64,000 bases of DNA from Butyrivibrio sp. MC2013 (GTDB lineage: Bacteria; Bacillota; Clostridia; Lachnospirales; Lachnospiraceae), in the NCBI RefSeq assembly GCF_000424585.1, contig NZ_AUKE01000018.1:1-64000 (forward strand), written 5' to 3'. Positions 44,673 through 53,600 of the stretch are shown in pieces. The notes beneath the pieces are model-generated. The model was not told where the DNA came from. It saw nothing but the letters and a program-made list of their open reading frames with translations, and did not search any database. Position numbers and translations under genes: made by a program. Every line of letters starts with the position of its first letter. Positions within the stretch are counted from its first letter, which is position 1.

Positions 44673-45973
44673 AAGAAGATATAGCAGTTTCCGGGGGGAA
44701 GAGGCCTTGGCTCATAAGAGCGTTGTCTCCCCTTCTATGTGCTCTTATATATGGACTATTGGTATACGGAGCGGCTATCTACTATCACCTGGACATGGCC
44801 GTAGCTGTGAGGAATCTTCTTGTAACAGTATTTGGCACTGTCATCACTGTTTATGTATATAACGATGCCAGGATCAGGGGCAGGCTCTTTTTTGATAATG
44901 AGGATCATCCCCTGAGATTCTATGGTCTATTTGCAATATTTGCCCTGGCAGGACTCTTTCTTCCCATGGTCAACAGCATGATATGGCCATTTATCTGTGT
45001 ATTTGTCATATTATCGCTGTGCTCTGAGAGGCTGCCCGGTATCATAGGCTCTACAGTGCTGTTGATGACAGGTGTGCATCTTACAGCAGATGCATCCTCC
45101 GGAGTCTTCTTTATGTATCTGATGGCAGGACTGGTATCTGCTCTTCTCATATGCGGCGCCAGTGAGAGCCTGTCCTTTGGATGGCCTCTTATGGCTTCGC
45201 TGATGATACTCCTGGTCATGCTCAGTGCTTATCATCTTCTCTTTCTGAATCAGACCTTTGGCATGAATATGCTGGCAGCGCCCCTGATCAATGCGGGTAT
45301 CAGCCTGGTGCTCCTACTTATCATGCTCAATTTCTACGGGGTATATGTGGTAAGGGGTAAGAGCGATGCCTATATGGAGATCAATGATCCTGAGTACGGC
45401 ATTCTTGTAAAACTTAGGAAGGAAGATCCTGCTTCCTATTACAGAGCGGTGCATACTGCATATCTGGCTGAGAAATGTGCAGAAGGACTGGAGCTGGACA
45501 TAGGAGCCGTGAAGTGCTGTGCATACTATCATGAGCAGCTTGATCCGGAGATTGCAGCAGCTGCATCTGCCAAAGCACCTGCAATAGCATCGTCAAAAGG
45601 ATTAGCAGAGACAGCCAAAAAAGCATATTCCGCTGCAGGAGAAGATGCCGATGAAGAGATCAGAGCCCTGGCTCTAAAGATGCCCCGTGAAGCAAGGCAG
45701 CTCATAAATGAGTACCGAAACGGGGGCAAGAACAGTCCCGTATCCAAGGAGGCTACTCTTGTCAGCCTCTGTGAGGATCTGGTAAGACGTATCACCGAGA
45801 TATACTCTCTTAACAGCAAAGCAAAGCCTGATACTGACAGGCTGATCGATGATCTTGTAGAAAAGAAAGAGATATATGGTAATCTTAAGGATTCCAGAAT
45901 ATCCATGGCAGAGATAGGTATTATCAAGACTCTATTAAAGAAGGAGAAACAATACTATGATCTTCTCCGTTGA
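44669..45973 (+). CDS. PgpH-like membrane protein with degenerate, shortened HD region
   Basis: A 434-residue protein occupying the pgpH slot between phoH and ybeY. It has about seven membrane helices (residues 15-230) and then a cytoplasmic domain. True PgpH, a c-di-AMP phosphodiesterase of about 700 residues, has a large extracytoplasmic domain before the helices and an HD domain with HSxxV...HDIGK after them. Here the extracytoplasmic domain is absent; the cytoplasmic part begins RAVHTAYLAEKCAEGLELD and reads CCAYYHEQLDPE where the metal-binding His-Asp is expected. A c-di-AMP phosphodiesterase activity is therefore doubtful. It overlaps both neighbours. Confidence 0.75.
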   Translation: MKEDIAVSGGKRPWLIRALSPLLCALIYGLLVYGAAIYYHLDMAVAVRNLLVTVFGTVITVYVYNDARIRGRLFFDNEDHPLRFYGLFAIFALAGLFLPMVNSMIWPFICVFVILSLCSERLPGIIGSTVLLMTGVHLTADASSGVFFMYLMAGLVSALLICGASESLSFGWPLMASLMILLVMLSAYHLLFLNQTFGMNMLAAPLINAGISLVLLLIMLNFYGVYVVRGKSDAYMEINDPEYGILVKLRKEDPASYYRAVHTAYLAEKCAEGLELDIGAVKCCAYYHEQLDPEIAAAASAKAPAIASSKGLAETAKKAYSAAGEDADEEIRALALKMPREARQLINEYRNGGKNSPVSKEATLVSLCEDLVRRITEIYSLNSKAKPDTDRLIDDLVEKKEIYGNLKDSRISMAEIGIIKTLLKKEKQYYDLLR

Positions 45974-46460
45974 TAATGAAACGGGTGCAGCTTTTGATTT
46001 TGACATAGAGGAAGTTGCCAGGACGGTATGCAAGGCAGTCCTGGACAGCGAGGGCTGCCCTGAAGAAGTAGAGATAAATATGCTCATAACAGACGACGAA
46101 GGTATCCATGAGATGAACAGGCAGTTCAGGGATATAGATAGAGAGACGGATGTACTCTCTTTCCCCAATGTCAGTTATGAAGATCCCGGTGACTTTGGTG
46201 TATTTTCGGGGGATCAGAGGGAAGATATCTATGACCCCGATGCCCGGGCTATATATCTGGGTGACATTGTGATCAATGAGAACAGGGTCAGATCCCAGGC
46301 TGAGGAATATGGACACAGCCAAAAGAGGGAATTTGCTTTTCTCACAGCTCATTCCATGCTGCATCTGTGCGGTTATGACCACATGGAAGAGGATGAAGCT
46401 GCTGTGATGGAAGCAAAGCAGGCGGCTGTACTGGAGGGACTGGGTATCGTGAGAGACTAA
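45957..46460 (+). CDS. ybeY: Endoribonuclease YbeY
   Basis: A 167-residue zinc RNase of 16S rRNA 3'-end maturation and ribosome quality control. The metal motif is HSMLHLCGYDH (H3xH5xH); the N-terminal half has INMLITDDEGIHEMNRQFRD and DRETDVLSFP, both family hallmarks; LGDIVINENRV is the conserved loop. AAGGAG precedes the ATG, which lies inside the last 17 bases of the preceding gene. Confidence 0.96.
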   Translation: MIFSVDNETGAAFDFDIEEVARTVCKAVLDSEGCPEEVEINMLITDDEGIHEMNRQFRDIDRETDVLSFPNVSYEDPGDFGVFSGDQREDIYDPDARAIYLGDIVINENRVRSQAEEYGHSQKREFAFLTAHSMLHLCGYDHMEEDEAAVMEAKQAAVLEGLGIVRD

Positions 46461-46502
46461 GCTGTATCCGGCCCCTAATGTCTTGTGCGGGAGGACTATG
46501 AC

Positions 46503-48125
46503 ATGAAGCTTACGGGTGAAAGGGTCCAAAAGGCCCATGTTGCTACTCAGGCAGCGATCGCATCTGTGATTGTGCTGATGCTTATCAGGATCATATTGAC
46601 CAGAAATACCACTTCCCTTGGGGGCGGTATAATATCAGGTCCCTTGGATCTGCTTCTTATAGCTTTTTCTTTTCTCTGCTTTGGACTTGAGCATGCTCTG
46701 TCGGGTGCAACCAGAGCACTGGCAGGCCAGCGCAGGTACAAGGACGCTGTCACTACAGCAAAGGGACTTATCCTGAAGGGGATGATCATCGGGGCTGCCG
46801 CCGGCTGCCTTGTGATATTGGGATCATTCTTTCTAAGAGATGCTCTGTTTACTTATTCCATTAGCTTTTTGTCCTATTGCACCATAGGCATAGCCATTGT
46901 GCTTATGTCTGTCACAGGCGGCATCAGCGGATATCTGCAGGGGCTGGGCTTTAAGGCTGTGGGACTATTATCTTATATCATATTCGACCTGGTATCCCTA
47001 TTGGTAGCACTCATAGCTTCCGGCTCTCTGAGCGCTTATGGGGAGAAGGTGGGAAGACTCCTTCTCAGGGATGATCCGGCGGCAGGATACGGAGCTTTTG
47101 GAGGAAGCCTTGGCTTTCTTGCAGGAGCTGCCTGCATGCTCATATGTCTTATAGTGCTGCAGAGTCTAAGGGCTGCCAAGATCAGGGAATTTACCCGTAC
47201 CGGTGAGCAGGATGCCAGGGGAGAGATGCTGGGCGTATCCAGGATGGCAATATACTTTGGATTTGTCTTTGGCCTGCCCTTTATACTCCAGCTTAGCGAC
47301 GAGATCATCTACAGGTCCATGGCTGCTCGTAATCATGTCAAAGGGGATATCATCAGTAATTGGGGTATGTACAGCGGAATGGTCATGCCCTTTGAATGGA
47401 TGATCATGGGCATAGCTATCATCATCTGCCTTCCCGGTGTCTACAGCCTATGCGCCAGCATAGCACACAAGGACAAGCAGGAGGCGGCAAGCGGTATACT
47501 CAGAGGCTCCAGGCTCCTTATGACAGGCCTTATTCCCTGCAGCATATTCACCATGATCCTGGCAGCATCCATACTGAAAGGGATATTCCGTACCCCTTCA
47601 GATGATGTGGTAGCTATAGTAAAGTATTGCGCGCCTCTTATAGTGACCATACCGGCGGCTTTCCTTTCTAATTCAATTTTACTAAGGCTACGTGCCTTCA
47701 GGGCAGTGCTGATCAATCTCCTTACAGGGGCCTTGGTGCACTATATATTTGCCTTTGTATTATCCGGACCTCTTAAGGCAGAGATAGCCTTTGCGCCTCT
47801 TAGCCAGTCGATTTGCTTTGCACTTATCGCTCTTATGGCCTACATCGAGATATCGGGTATGCTGCGTGCAAGGCCCAGCATTGTCAGGGTGATACTGGTG
47901 CCGCTTGTGTGCTCGCTGGTGGCAGGTCTTGCCGTATTTGGGCTGGATCTCTTTTTGCCGGAGCTCATAGGCGAAGTGCTGACCATACTGGTGTGTGCGG
48001 TGATAGGAGGCTTTCTCTACATCCTCTTTATGCTGATCATGAGAGGCATAGACGAATACGAAGTGGAGAGCATCCCCGGAGCATCCTTCATAGTATTGAT
48101 CGCCAGGGGCTTCCATTTGATCTAA
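46503..48125 (+). CDS. MATE/MurJ-type polysaccharide or lipid flippase
   Basis: A 540-residue integral membrane protein with 12-14 hydrophobic helices and little soluble sequence, in the MATE/MOP superfamily close to SpoVB/MurJ/oligosaccharide flippases. Pointers are ALAGQRRYKDAVTTAKG after the second helix and SCGQ-less, GISGYLQGLG-type helix 4-5 sequence (GGISGYLQGLGF). The ATG at 46503 follows GGGAGG by 8 bp; a GTG 18 bp upstream is in frame but overlaps that site. The substrate is unknown. It ends at the edge of a long palindromic non-coding region. Confidence 0.78.
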   Translation: MKLTGERVQKAHVATQAAIASVIVLMLIRIILTRNTTSLGGGIISGPLDLLLIAFSFLCFGLEHALSGATRALAGQRRYKDAVTTAKGLILKGMIIGAAAGCLVILGSFFLRDALFTYSISFLSYCTIGIAIVLMSVTGGISGYLQGLGFKAVGLLSYIIFDLVSLLVALIASGSLSAYGEKVGRLLLRDDPAAGYGAFGGSLGFLAGAACMLICLIVLQSLRAAKIREFTRTGEQDARGEMLGVSRMAIYFGFVFGLPFILQLSDEIIYRSMAARNHVKGDIISNWGMYSGMVMPFEWMIMGIAIIICLPGVYSLCASIAHKDKQEAASGILRGSRLLMTGLIPCSIFTMILAASILKGIFRTPSDDVVAIVKYCAPLIVTIPAAFLSNSILLRLRAFRAVLINLLTGALVHYIFAFVLSGPLKAEIAFAPLSQSICFALIALMAYIEISGMLRARPSIVRVILVPLVCSLVAGLAVFGLDLFLPELIGEVLTILVCAVIGGFLYILFMLIMRGIDEYEVESIPGASFIVLIARGFHLI

Positions 48126-48135
48126 GTGGTGGGCG

Positions 48136-48285
48136 GGGGCTGAACGAGGATTGCAACAGCGGGACGGCTCTCGCCTTGGCTGCTCGTCGTCACGTTACTA
48201 ATATTTGCGGCCCACCTTCGGTGACCCGCAAATAAAGTAACGACGCTCGCAGACACCCGCCTTTTGCAATTCCTCGTGCAGCCCC
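48136..48285. repeat. Long imperfect palindrome (about 150 bp) in the 48.1-48.5-kb gap
   Basis: The arms ggggctgaacgaggattgca (from 48136) and tgcaattcctcgtgcagccc (to 48284) pair with few mismatches, and inner arms gttactaatatttgcgg (48194-48210) and ccgcaaataaagtaac (48226-48241) close the centre, so about 150 bases can fold on themselves. The rest of the 387-bp gap holds smaller hairpins, such as actgcgtcagcagt (48329-48342) and gcaaaaagcgaagcgtttgc. No credible protein is encoded. It could be a non-autonomous mobile-element remnant or a structured RNA. Confidence 0.65.
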
Positions 48286-48512
48286 TCGCGCATGCATTTA
48301 GGCATGATGGAGCCCCGTACCCGTAGAACTGCGTCAGCAGTGATTTTATAACGAGCAAAAAGCGAAGCGTTTGCGAGTTTAACGTTAATGTGTATATGAG
48401 CAAAGCTTGTTTGGAATCGCCCGTTTATATGACCTATGTAAGAAGTGACTCACATGCTATTAAAAGATAAATTTACACCTGGATCAACATAATAAAAGTG
48501 GAGGAAAGATAA

Positions 48513-48857
48513 ATGCCATTTATATCAACTAAGACTAGTGCAATAATAACAAAGGAGCAGGAGCTTCAGCTTAAGGAGCGTCTGGGACAGGCTATCTCTA
48601 TCATTCCCGGCAAGAGCGAGAACTGGCTGATGTTGGCTATAGAAGGTGATATCCCCATGTATTTCAAGGGGGATAATTCTCAGCCTGTAGCCTTTATCGA
48701 AGTGAAGATATACGGCGGAGCTTCAAGTGAAGTATACGAGAAGATGACTGCAGAGCTTACAAGTATATATGGTGATATACTGGGTATTGCACCTAATAAT
48801 ATGTACATACGCTATTTTGGTTCTGACGACTGGGGCTGGAACGGCAGCAATTTCTGA
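48513..48857 (+). CDS. MIF-family tautomerase-like protein
   Basis: A 114-residue homologue of macrophage migration inhibitory factor/phenylpyruvate tautomerase. It starts MPFISTKTSA, exposing the catalytic N-terminal proline after Met removal, and has NWLMLAIEGD, AFIEVKIYGG and the C-terminal DWGWNGSNF typical of the family. Trimeric tautomerases of this type occur sporadically in gut anaerobes; the bacterial role is not settled. A GGAGGA site precedes the ATG. The repeat array starts 2 bp after its stop. Confidence 0.88.
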   Translation: MPFISTKTSAIITKEQELQLKERLGQAISIIPGKSENWLMLAIEGDIPMYFKGDNSQPVAFIEVKIYGGASSEVYEKMTAELTSIYGDILGIAPNNMYIRYFGSDDWGWNGSNF

Positions 48858-48858
48858 A

Positions 48859-49142
48859 AATGTATATGTTATTAGACGTACCTTCAGAAACACGCATTTA
48901 CTGCGTGTTTCGTGAGAACATGTTGCTGGCAAATAGGCCCGGCGGCCCTAGCCGCTCTCAAATGGCCTATTTGCATACATTCTTGGATATTTTATCCAAG
49001 AATGTATATGTTATTAGACGTACCTTCAGAAGCACGCATTTACTGCGTGTTTCGTGAGAACATGAATCTGGCAAATAGGCCCGGCGGCCCTAGCCGCTCT
49101 CAAATGGCCTATTTGCATACATTCTTGGATATTTTATCCAAG
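48859..49142 (+). repeat. Left array: two tandem 142-bp three-hairpin elements
   Basis: Units at 48859-49000 and 49001-49142, almost identical (differences near gttgc/gaatc and aaacac/aagcac), plus a few bases of a third. Each unit folds into three hairpins: aaacacgca/tgcgtgttt, gcaaataggcc/ggcctatttgc with an inner gcggc/gccgc, and atacattcttggat/atccaagaatgtat. Stop codons occur in the frames through the units, so I do not read it as coding. The array ends 32 bp before the cysteine-synthase-like gene. Confidence 0.93.
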
Positions 49143-49174
49143 AATGTATGCTATTTAGAGGAGGACAATAGCGG

Positions 49175-50101
49175 GTGATTTACAACAATGTGCTGGAAGC
49201 GGTGGGGCACACACCAATGATCAGGTTAAACAGGATCCCGGACCCAGATGGAGCCGAGATCCTTGTTAAGTTCGAGGGACTGAATATAGGAGGTTCTATC
49301 AAGACCAGGACTGCCCTGAATATGATACAGGAAGCTGAGAAAGCAGGGCTTATAAAAGAGGATACTATCATCGTAGAGCCTACCAGTGGTAATCAAGGTA
49401 TAGGACTGGCTTTGGTAGGGGCTGTTAAAGGTTATAAGATCAGGATCATCATGCCTGATTCAGTCAGCGAAGAGCGAAGGAAGCTCATAGAGCACTACGG
49501 AGCAGAGGTGGTGTTGATCCATGATGACGGGGACATAGGAGCATGCATCCGGGAATGTTTGGCAACAGCTCTGAGGATGAGGGATGAAGATCAGGGAGTA
49601 TTCGTACCTCAGCAGTTTGAGAATCCTGCCAATACCATGGCTCACAAGGATCATACAGCCCAGGAGATATTAGAGGATGTTGAAGGCCCCATAGACGGCT
49701 TTTGCTCCGGTATTGGTACCGGCGGCACTATCACAGGTATAGGACAGGCATTAAAGGAGCATTATCCTTCCATAGAGATATGGGCAGCAGAGCCTGAGAA
49801 TGCGGCTATACTTGCAGGAGGAAATATAGGTACGCACCTTCAGATGGGCATAGGTGACGGCATAATACCGGATATCCTGGATCAGTCCATATATGACGAT
49901 ATATGTGTGATCTCTGATGAAGAGGCTTTAGAGATGTCCAGGCGTCTGTCTGCAGAGGAAGGCATCATGTGCGGCATATCAAGCGGTACCAATGTAGCTG
50001 CAGCCGTAAGACTGGCACGTAAGCTGGGCAAGGGAAAGATTGTTGTTGCTGTTCTTCCTGACACGGCAGAGAGATATTTTTCCACGCCTTTGTTTGACTG
50101 A
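49175..50101 (+). CDS. Cysteine-synthase-family PLP enzyme
   Basis: A 308-residue fold-type II PLP enzyme close to O-acetylserine sulfhydrylase (CysK). The PLP lysine is Lys43 in GGSIKTRTA, where most CysK proteins read GSVKDR. Other landmarks are present: VEPTSGNQGIGLA, CSGIGTGGTITGIGQ (phosphate cradle) and GIMCGISSGTN. It starts with GTG after GAGGAGG at a 10-bp gap. No serine acetyltransferase is adjacent, so the reaction could be cysteine synthesis or a related beta-replacement. It is the first gene inside the repeat-bracketed island. Confidence 0.85.
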   Translation: MIYNNVLEAVGHTPMIRLNRIPDPDGAEILVKFEGLNIGGSIKTRTALNMIQEAEKAGLIKEDTIIVEPTSGNQGIGLALVGAVKGYKIRIIMPDSVSEERRKLIEHYGAEVVLIHDDGDIGACIRECLATALRMRDEDQGVFVPQQFENPANTMAHKDHTAQEILEDVEGPIDGFCSGIGTGGTITGIGQALKEHYPSIEIWAAEPENAAILAGGNIGTHLQMGIGDGIIPDILDQSIYDDICVISDEEALEMSRRLSAEEGIMCGISSGTNVAAAVRLARKLGKGKIVVAVLPDTAERYFSTPLFD

Positions 50102-50200
50102 TAGTGATACATGGCGCATTTGTCTGAACAAGAGATATATCAGATCCCGGACACATGGGCTTGTATGGGATGAATAATAACTGAATAATCAAGAATACGA

Positions 50201-50237
50201 GACTGTAAAAGGGCTATGGCTCTTTTATGGTCTTTTT
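50201..50237 (+). terminator. Rho-independent terminator
   Basis: gactgtaaaagggc pairs with ggctcttttatggtc across a 3-base loop, followed by TTTTT, 100 bp after the cysteine-synthase-like gene. Confidence 0.8.
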
Positions 50238-50689
50238 CTTTTGCTGTAAATATGTATGTTTGCTGTGATTATAGATAAAAATGTTTAATTAAAATAGTAA
50301 AATAATATAACATAAAAAAGTTGAAGTATATAGTAAATAAAAGTTTAAAATAATCTAACTATATTGCGTTAAAATAATATCATTATAATATAAAAACGCG
50401 GATAATGTGGCTTGTATAGATTGTAACAAGAGACTAGATAGTTAAAAAAATAGAAATATAATCATATATTAAATGCATAATTAACTTAATAGAAGATATT
50501 ATGAAAATTCTATTAATTGCCGATATTCTTGTTGAAGTAGCCAAGATTCTTTTGGTTCTTATAAGTAAATAGGAGGGAGCGCGATGAGTTAATGGTGTTT
50601 CTGCAAGAAAAGATCTGGTGAATACAAATGGAATAAGTATTTAGTAACTATCAAGGATGGCATCTATTTAGTGAACAGGAGGAAAGCAA
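50238..50689 (+). promoter_or_regulatory. AT-rich leader/upstream region of the giant surface-protein gene
   Basis: About 450 bp, markedly richer in A/T than the flanking genes, especially 50262-50530. It contains AT-rich candidates for promoter boxes too numerous to choose from, one possible 23-residue peptide gene (50501-50572), and a strong ribosome site (aggaggg, 50571-50577) followed by only a start-Ser-stop triplet series (atgagttaa, 50583-50591). No further gene is seen. Confidence 0.5.
50501..50572 (+). CDS. Possible 23-residue hydrophobic peptide
   Basis: An ATG-initiated frame of 23 codons starting MKILLIADIL and ending LLVLISK, with a single Asp, Glu and Lys spaced so that one face of a helix is charged. 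A weak AGAAGA lies 5 bp before the ATG. It resembles small membrane-active or signalling peptides in composition only. It is inside the AT-rich leader of the giant surface-protein gene. Chance occurrence in AT-rich DNA is possible. Confidence 0.3.
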   Translation: MKILLIADILVEVAKILLVLISK

Positions 50690-53600
50690 ATGAAAGTGAG
50701 CAAACTGTTATCAAAGATATGTTCTTATTTGCTCGTGATATCACTTGTTTGGACAGGAATGCCGGTACAGGCAGCTCCTGCATTTACAGGTGAGGACGAG
50801 TCAGATATTGAACAGTCTGAGGTAAGATATGGTAATGATCTGTTCTCTGCTCAGGAGCATGAAAACGAGTGGGCCGTTACTTTCTATGACTATTATTCTG
50901 GTTCTTCGTCTTGGGAGTTTTGGTCTACTGTTTATGTACAGAAGGATACAGCCTTTGGTGATAATCTGGACAACGTATCACCACAAGGCAGACTGGGCTA
51001 TGCATTTGAAGGCTGGTTTACAGATGGAAATTCAGGGAGCATGCCTCAAACTGATCCCCTGGATGAGAATACCATCATAACAGAAGCCAGGAATTATTAT
51101 GCATATTATACGCAACTGGTTGACCCTGTATTTAATGAAACTTATCTTTCGGCTTCTACAATTTATTATGGGGTACCCTATAATTTTGATGATTCGTTAA
51201 ATACTCTATTTACTAATGCAGCTTCTTTTCCCGAAGGCGCAGAGATAGATTTCTCGAGTTCTGATGAAACTGTGGCTACAGTATCCGCAGACGGCAGTAC
51301 TATTACAACTGTTAAGCCGGGTAGCTGCAATATCACAGCCACTCTTAAGTCTAAATATGGCAATACGTTGGGATCAGCCTCTCATGCCTTTACTGTTGAA
51401 AAGAGGCCTATTAAGATTGAGGCTGGAAGCCTTAGCAAGGTTTATGACGGAATCGCGCTTACAGAAGATGATTATACAGTATACCCTTCTAATGGAACAA
51501 ACCTTGTTGATGGTTTAGGCCTTGCATCCGGTGATGCTATCAATGAAGTAACTATGACTGCGGCTTCCACAATTACAAATGTTGGCAGCTGTGACAATGT
51601 TATAGGTAGCGTAACCTTGACAGGCGATAAGGTATTTTTGGATTATTATGATCCTACATATGTTAATGGTACATTGACTGTAACACAGAGACCCATTAAG
51701 CTTCAGTCAGCAGGCGATAGCAAGGTATATGATGGTACAGCGCTTACTAAAAATGCAGCTACTGATGTTTCCCTTGTTGTGGATGACACTTATCTTGCTC
51801 TGGTAGACGGACATACTGTTGTTCCTACAATTACCGGAACTCAAACAGCAGTTGGAGACAGTGATAATACTTTCACTGCTATGATTGAGGATGGCGAACA
51901 TCATGATTTAACTGCTAACTATAATATAGAGTATGTATTTGGTACTCTGTCTGTAACACTTGCTCAGTTTGAAGGTATAACTTCTAGTGATTTTTCAGGG
52001 ACCTATGATGGCAATTCAAAAAGCTTTTATTTAACAGGAGTTCCTGACGGAGCTACTGTTAAGTATAGAACAAGCGAATCAGGTGAATACGACCTTACAG
52101 AAAAGCCTGGATTCTATATTGGCAATCATACAGTTTATTGGCAGGTTACTAAGAGTGGATATACACCTTTAGAGGGATCTGCAAACGTAAATATTGCAAA
52201 GGCTACAGCAACAGCTGCAGCTGATGGCGAAGCTGAAGGAGTAGTAACAGTACCTTATGACGGAGACTTGCACGGCATATCACTGACAGTTAAAGATGGT
52301 GGTCAAAATGTGGTGGCTCCTGCTAAGTATACTGTATACTTTGGCACAACAGCTGAAAATTGTGATCAGAGCTCGCTGACATATGCTGAAGTAGGCGAAT
52401 ACCCTATATTCTATAAAGTTGTATCAGATTATTATAATGATATTACTGGTTCAACGATACTGAAAATAGGTGGTCAGGTGGCAGTAGCACAGACTCCGCC
52501 AGTAGCAAATAACAGGGATTACAATGGGAATGAAGACTTCCTTGTAACGTTAGGACTTACTGCTGATGGTAATATAAGGTATACTCTTGGAACTTCAACA
52601 GCACCTGATACTACAGGATGGGGCTCTAATAGACCTAAGGCTACAAATGCGGGCACATATTACGTTTGGTATTATGTAAGAGGTGATGAGAACCATAGTA
52701 ATTCTGAGCCTATCTGTATTCCTGTTACTATTAGCAAGGTTGCTATCGATGCAGCTACAACTGCGCCTACAGCCATTAATACAACTTATAATGGTTCTGC
52801 TAAGGAACTGGTAAATCCCGGATCTAATTCTCAGGGAACAATGTACTATCAGGCTACTGATACAAATGATCAGCCTGCTACTACAACAGGTTTTAGTACA
52901 TCTATCCCGACAAGGACTAATGCAGGTACCTATTATGTATGGTATTACATAAAAGGTGATAGCAATCATCTCGATAGCTCGATTTCTGCTTCGGCAGTTA
53001 CGGTTACTATTTCGCCAAAGATGGCCGCTGTTACAACTACTCCTGCAGCAAATACGCTGTCATATACAGGTGCATCCCAGACGCTTATAACAGCCGGAGT
53101 AGCAGAAGCCGGAACACTTTATTACAGACTGGGGGCTGGCGGAGTTTGGTCCACATCTTTACCGTCAGCAACTGGTGCCGGAACATATGATGTGTATTAC
53201 TATGTTAATACAAGTGGTCTATCAAACTATACAGATAATGGTTCCACGACCTCTCCATTAGGACCTATAAATGTAACTATATCAAGAGTAGATCCCAGCG
53301 TAACAACACCTACAGCTAAAACAGGTTTAGTATACAATGGTTCAAGTCAGGTTTTGGTAAATTATGCTACAAGTTCTGACGGTACTGTAAAGTATAGCTT
53401 GGGTACAGCTACGGTATGCAATAATAACTGGTATCCTGATGCTTCGCAGACAGAAGCCGGAACATATTATGTATGGTATAAGGTAACAGGCGATTCTAAT
53501 CATAATGATCTTGGACCTCTGGGGCCTGTTCAGGTTACAATTGCTCAGGCTTCGCCAAGTTATGATCATTGGCCTGATCAGTCAACATCTAGCTTGACTT

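Noticed and set aside
48122-48403. Short frames across the 48.1-48.4-kb palindrome on both strands
   Set aside because: They follow the hairpin arms, lack ribosome sites and have no recognisable protein features.
48859-49142. CRISPR array
   Set aside because: Units are 142 bp, directly abutting, with no unique spacers and no cas genes.
48860-49178. Short open frames running through the 142-bp repeats on both sides of the island
   Set aside because: They arise from the repeat sequence, differ in frame between units and have no ribosome sites; the hairpin structure explains the conservation.
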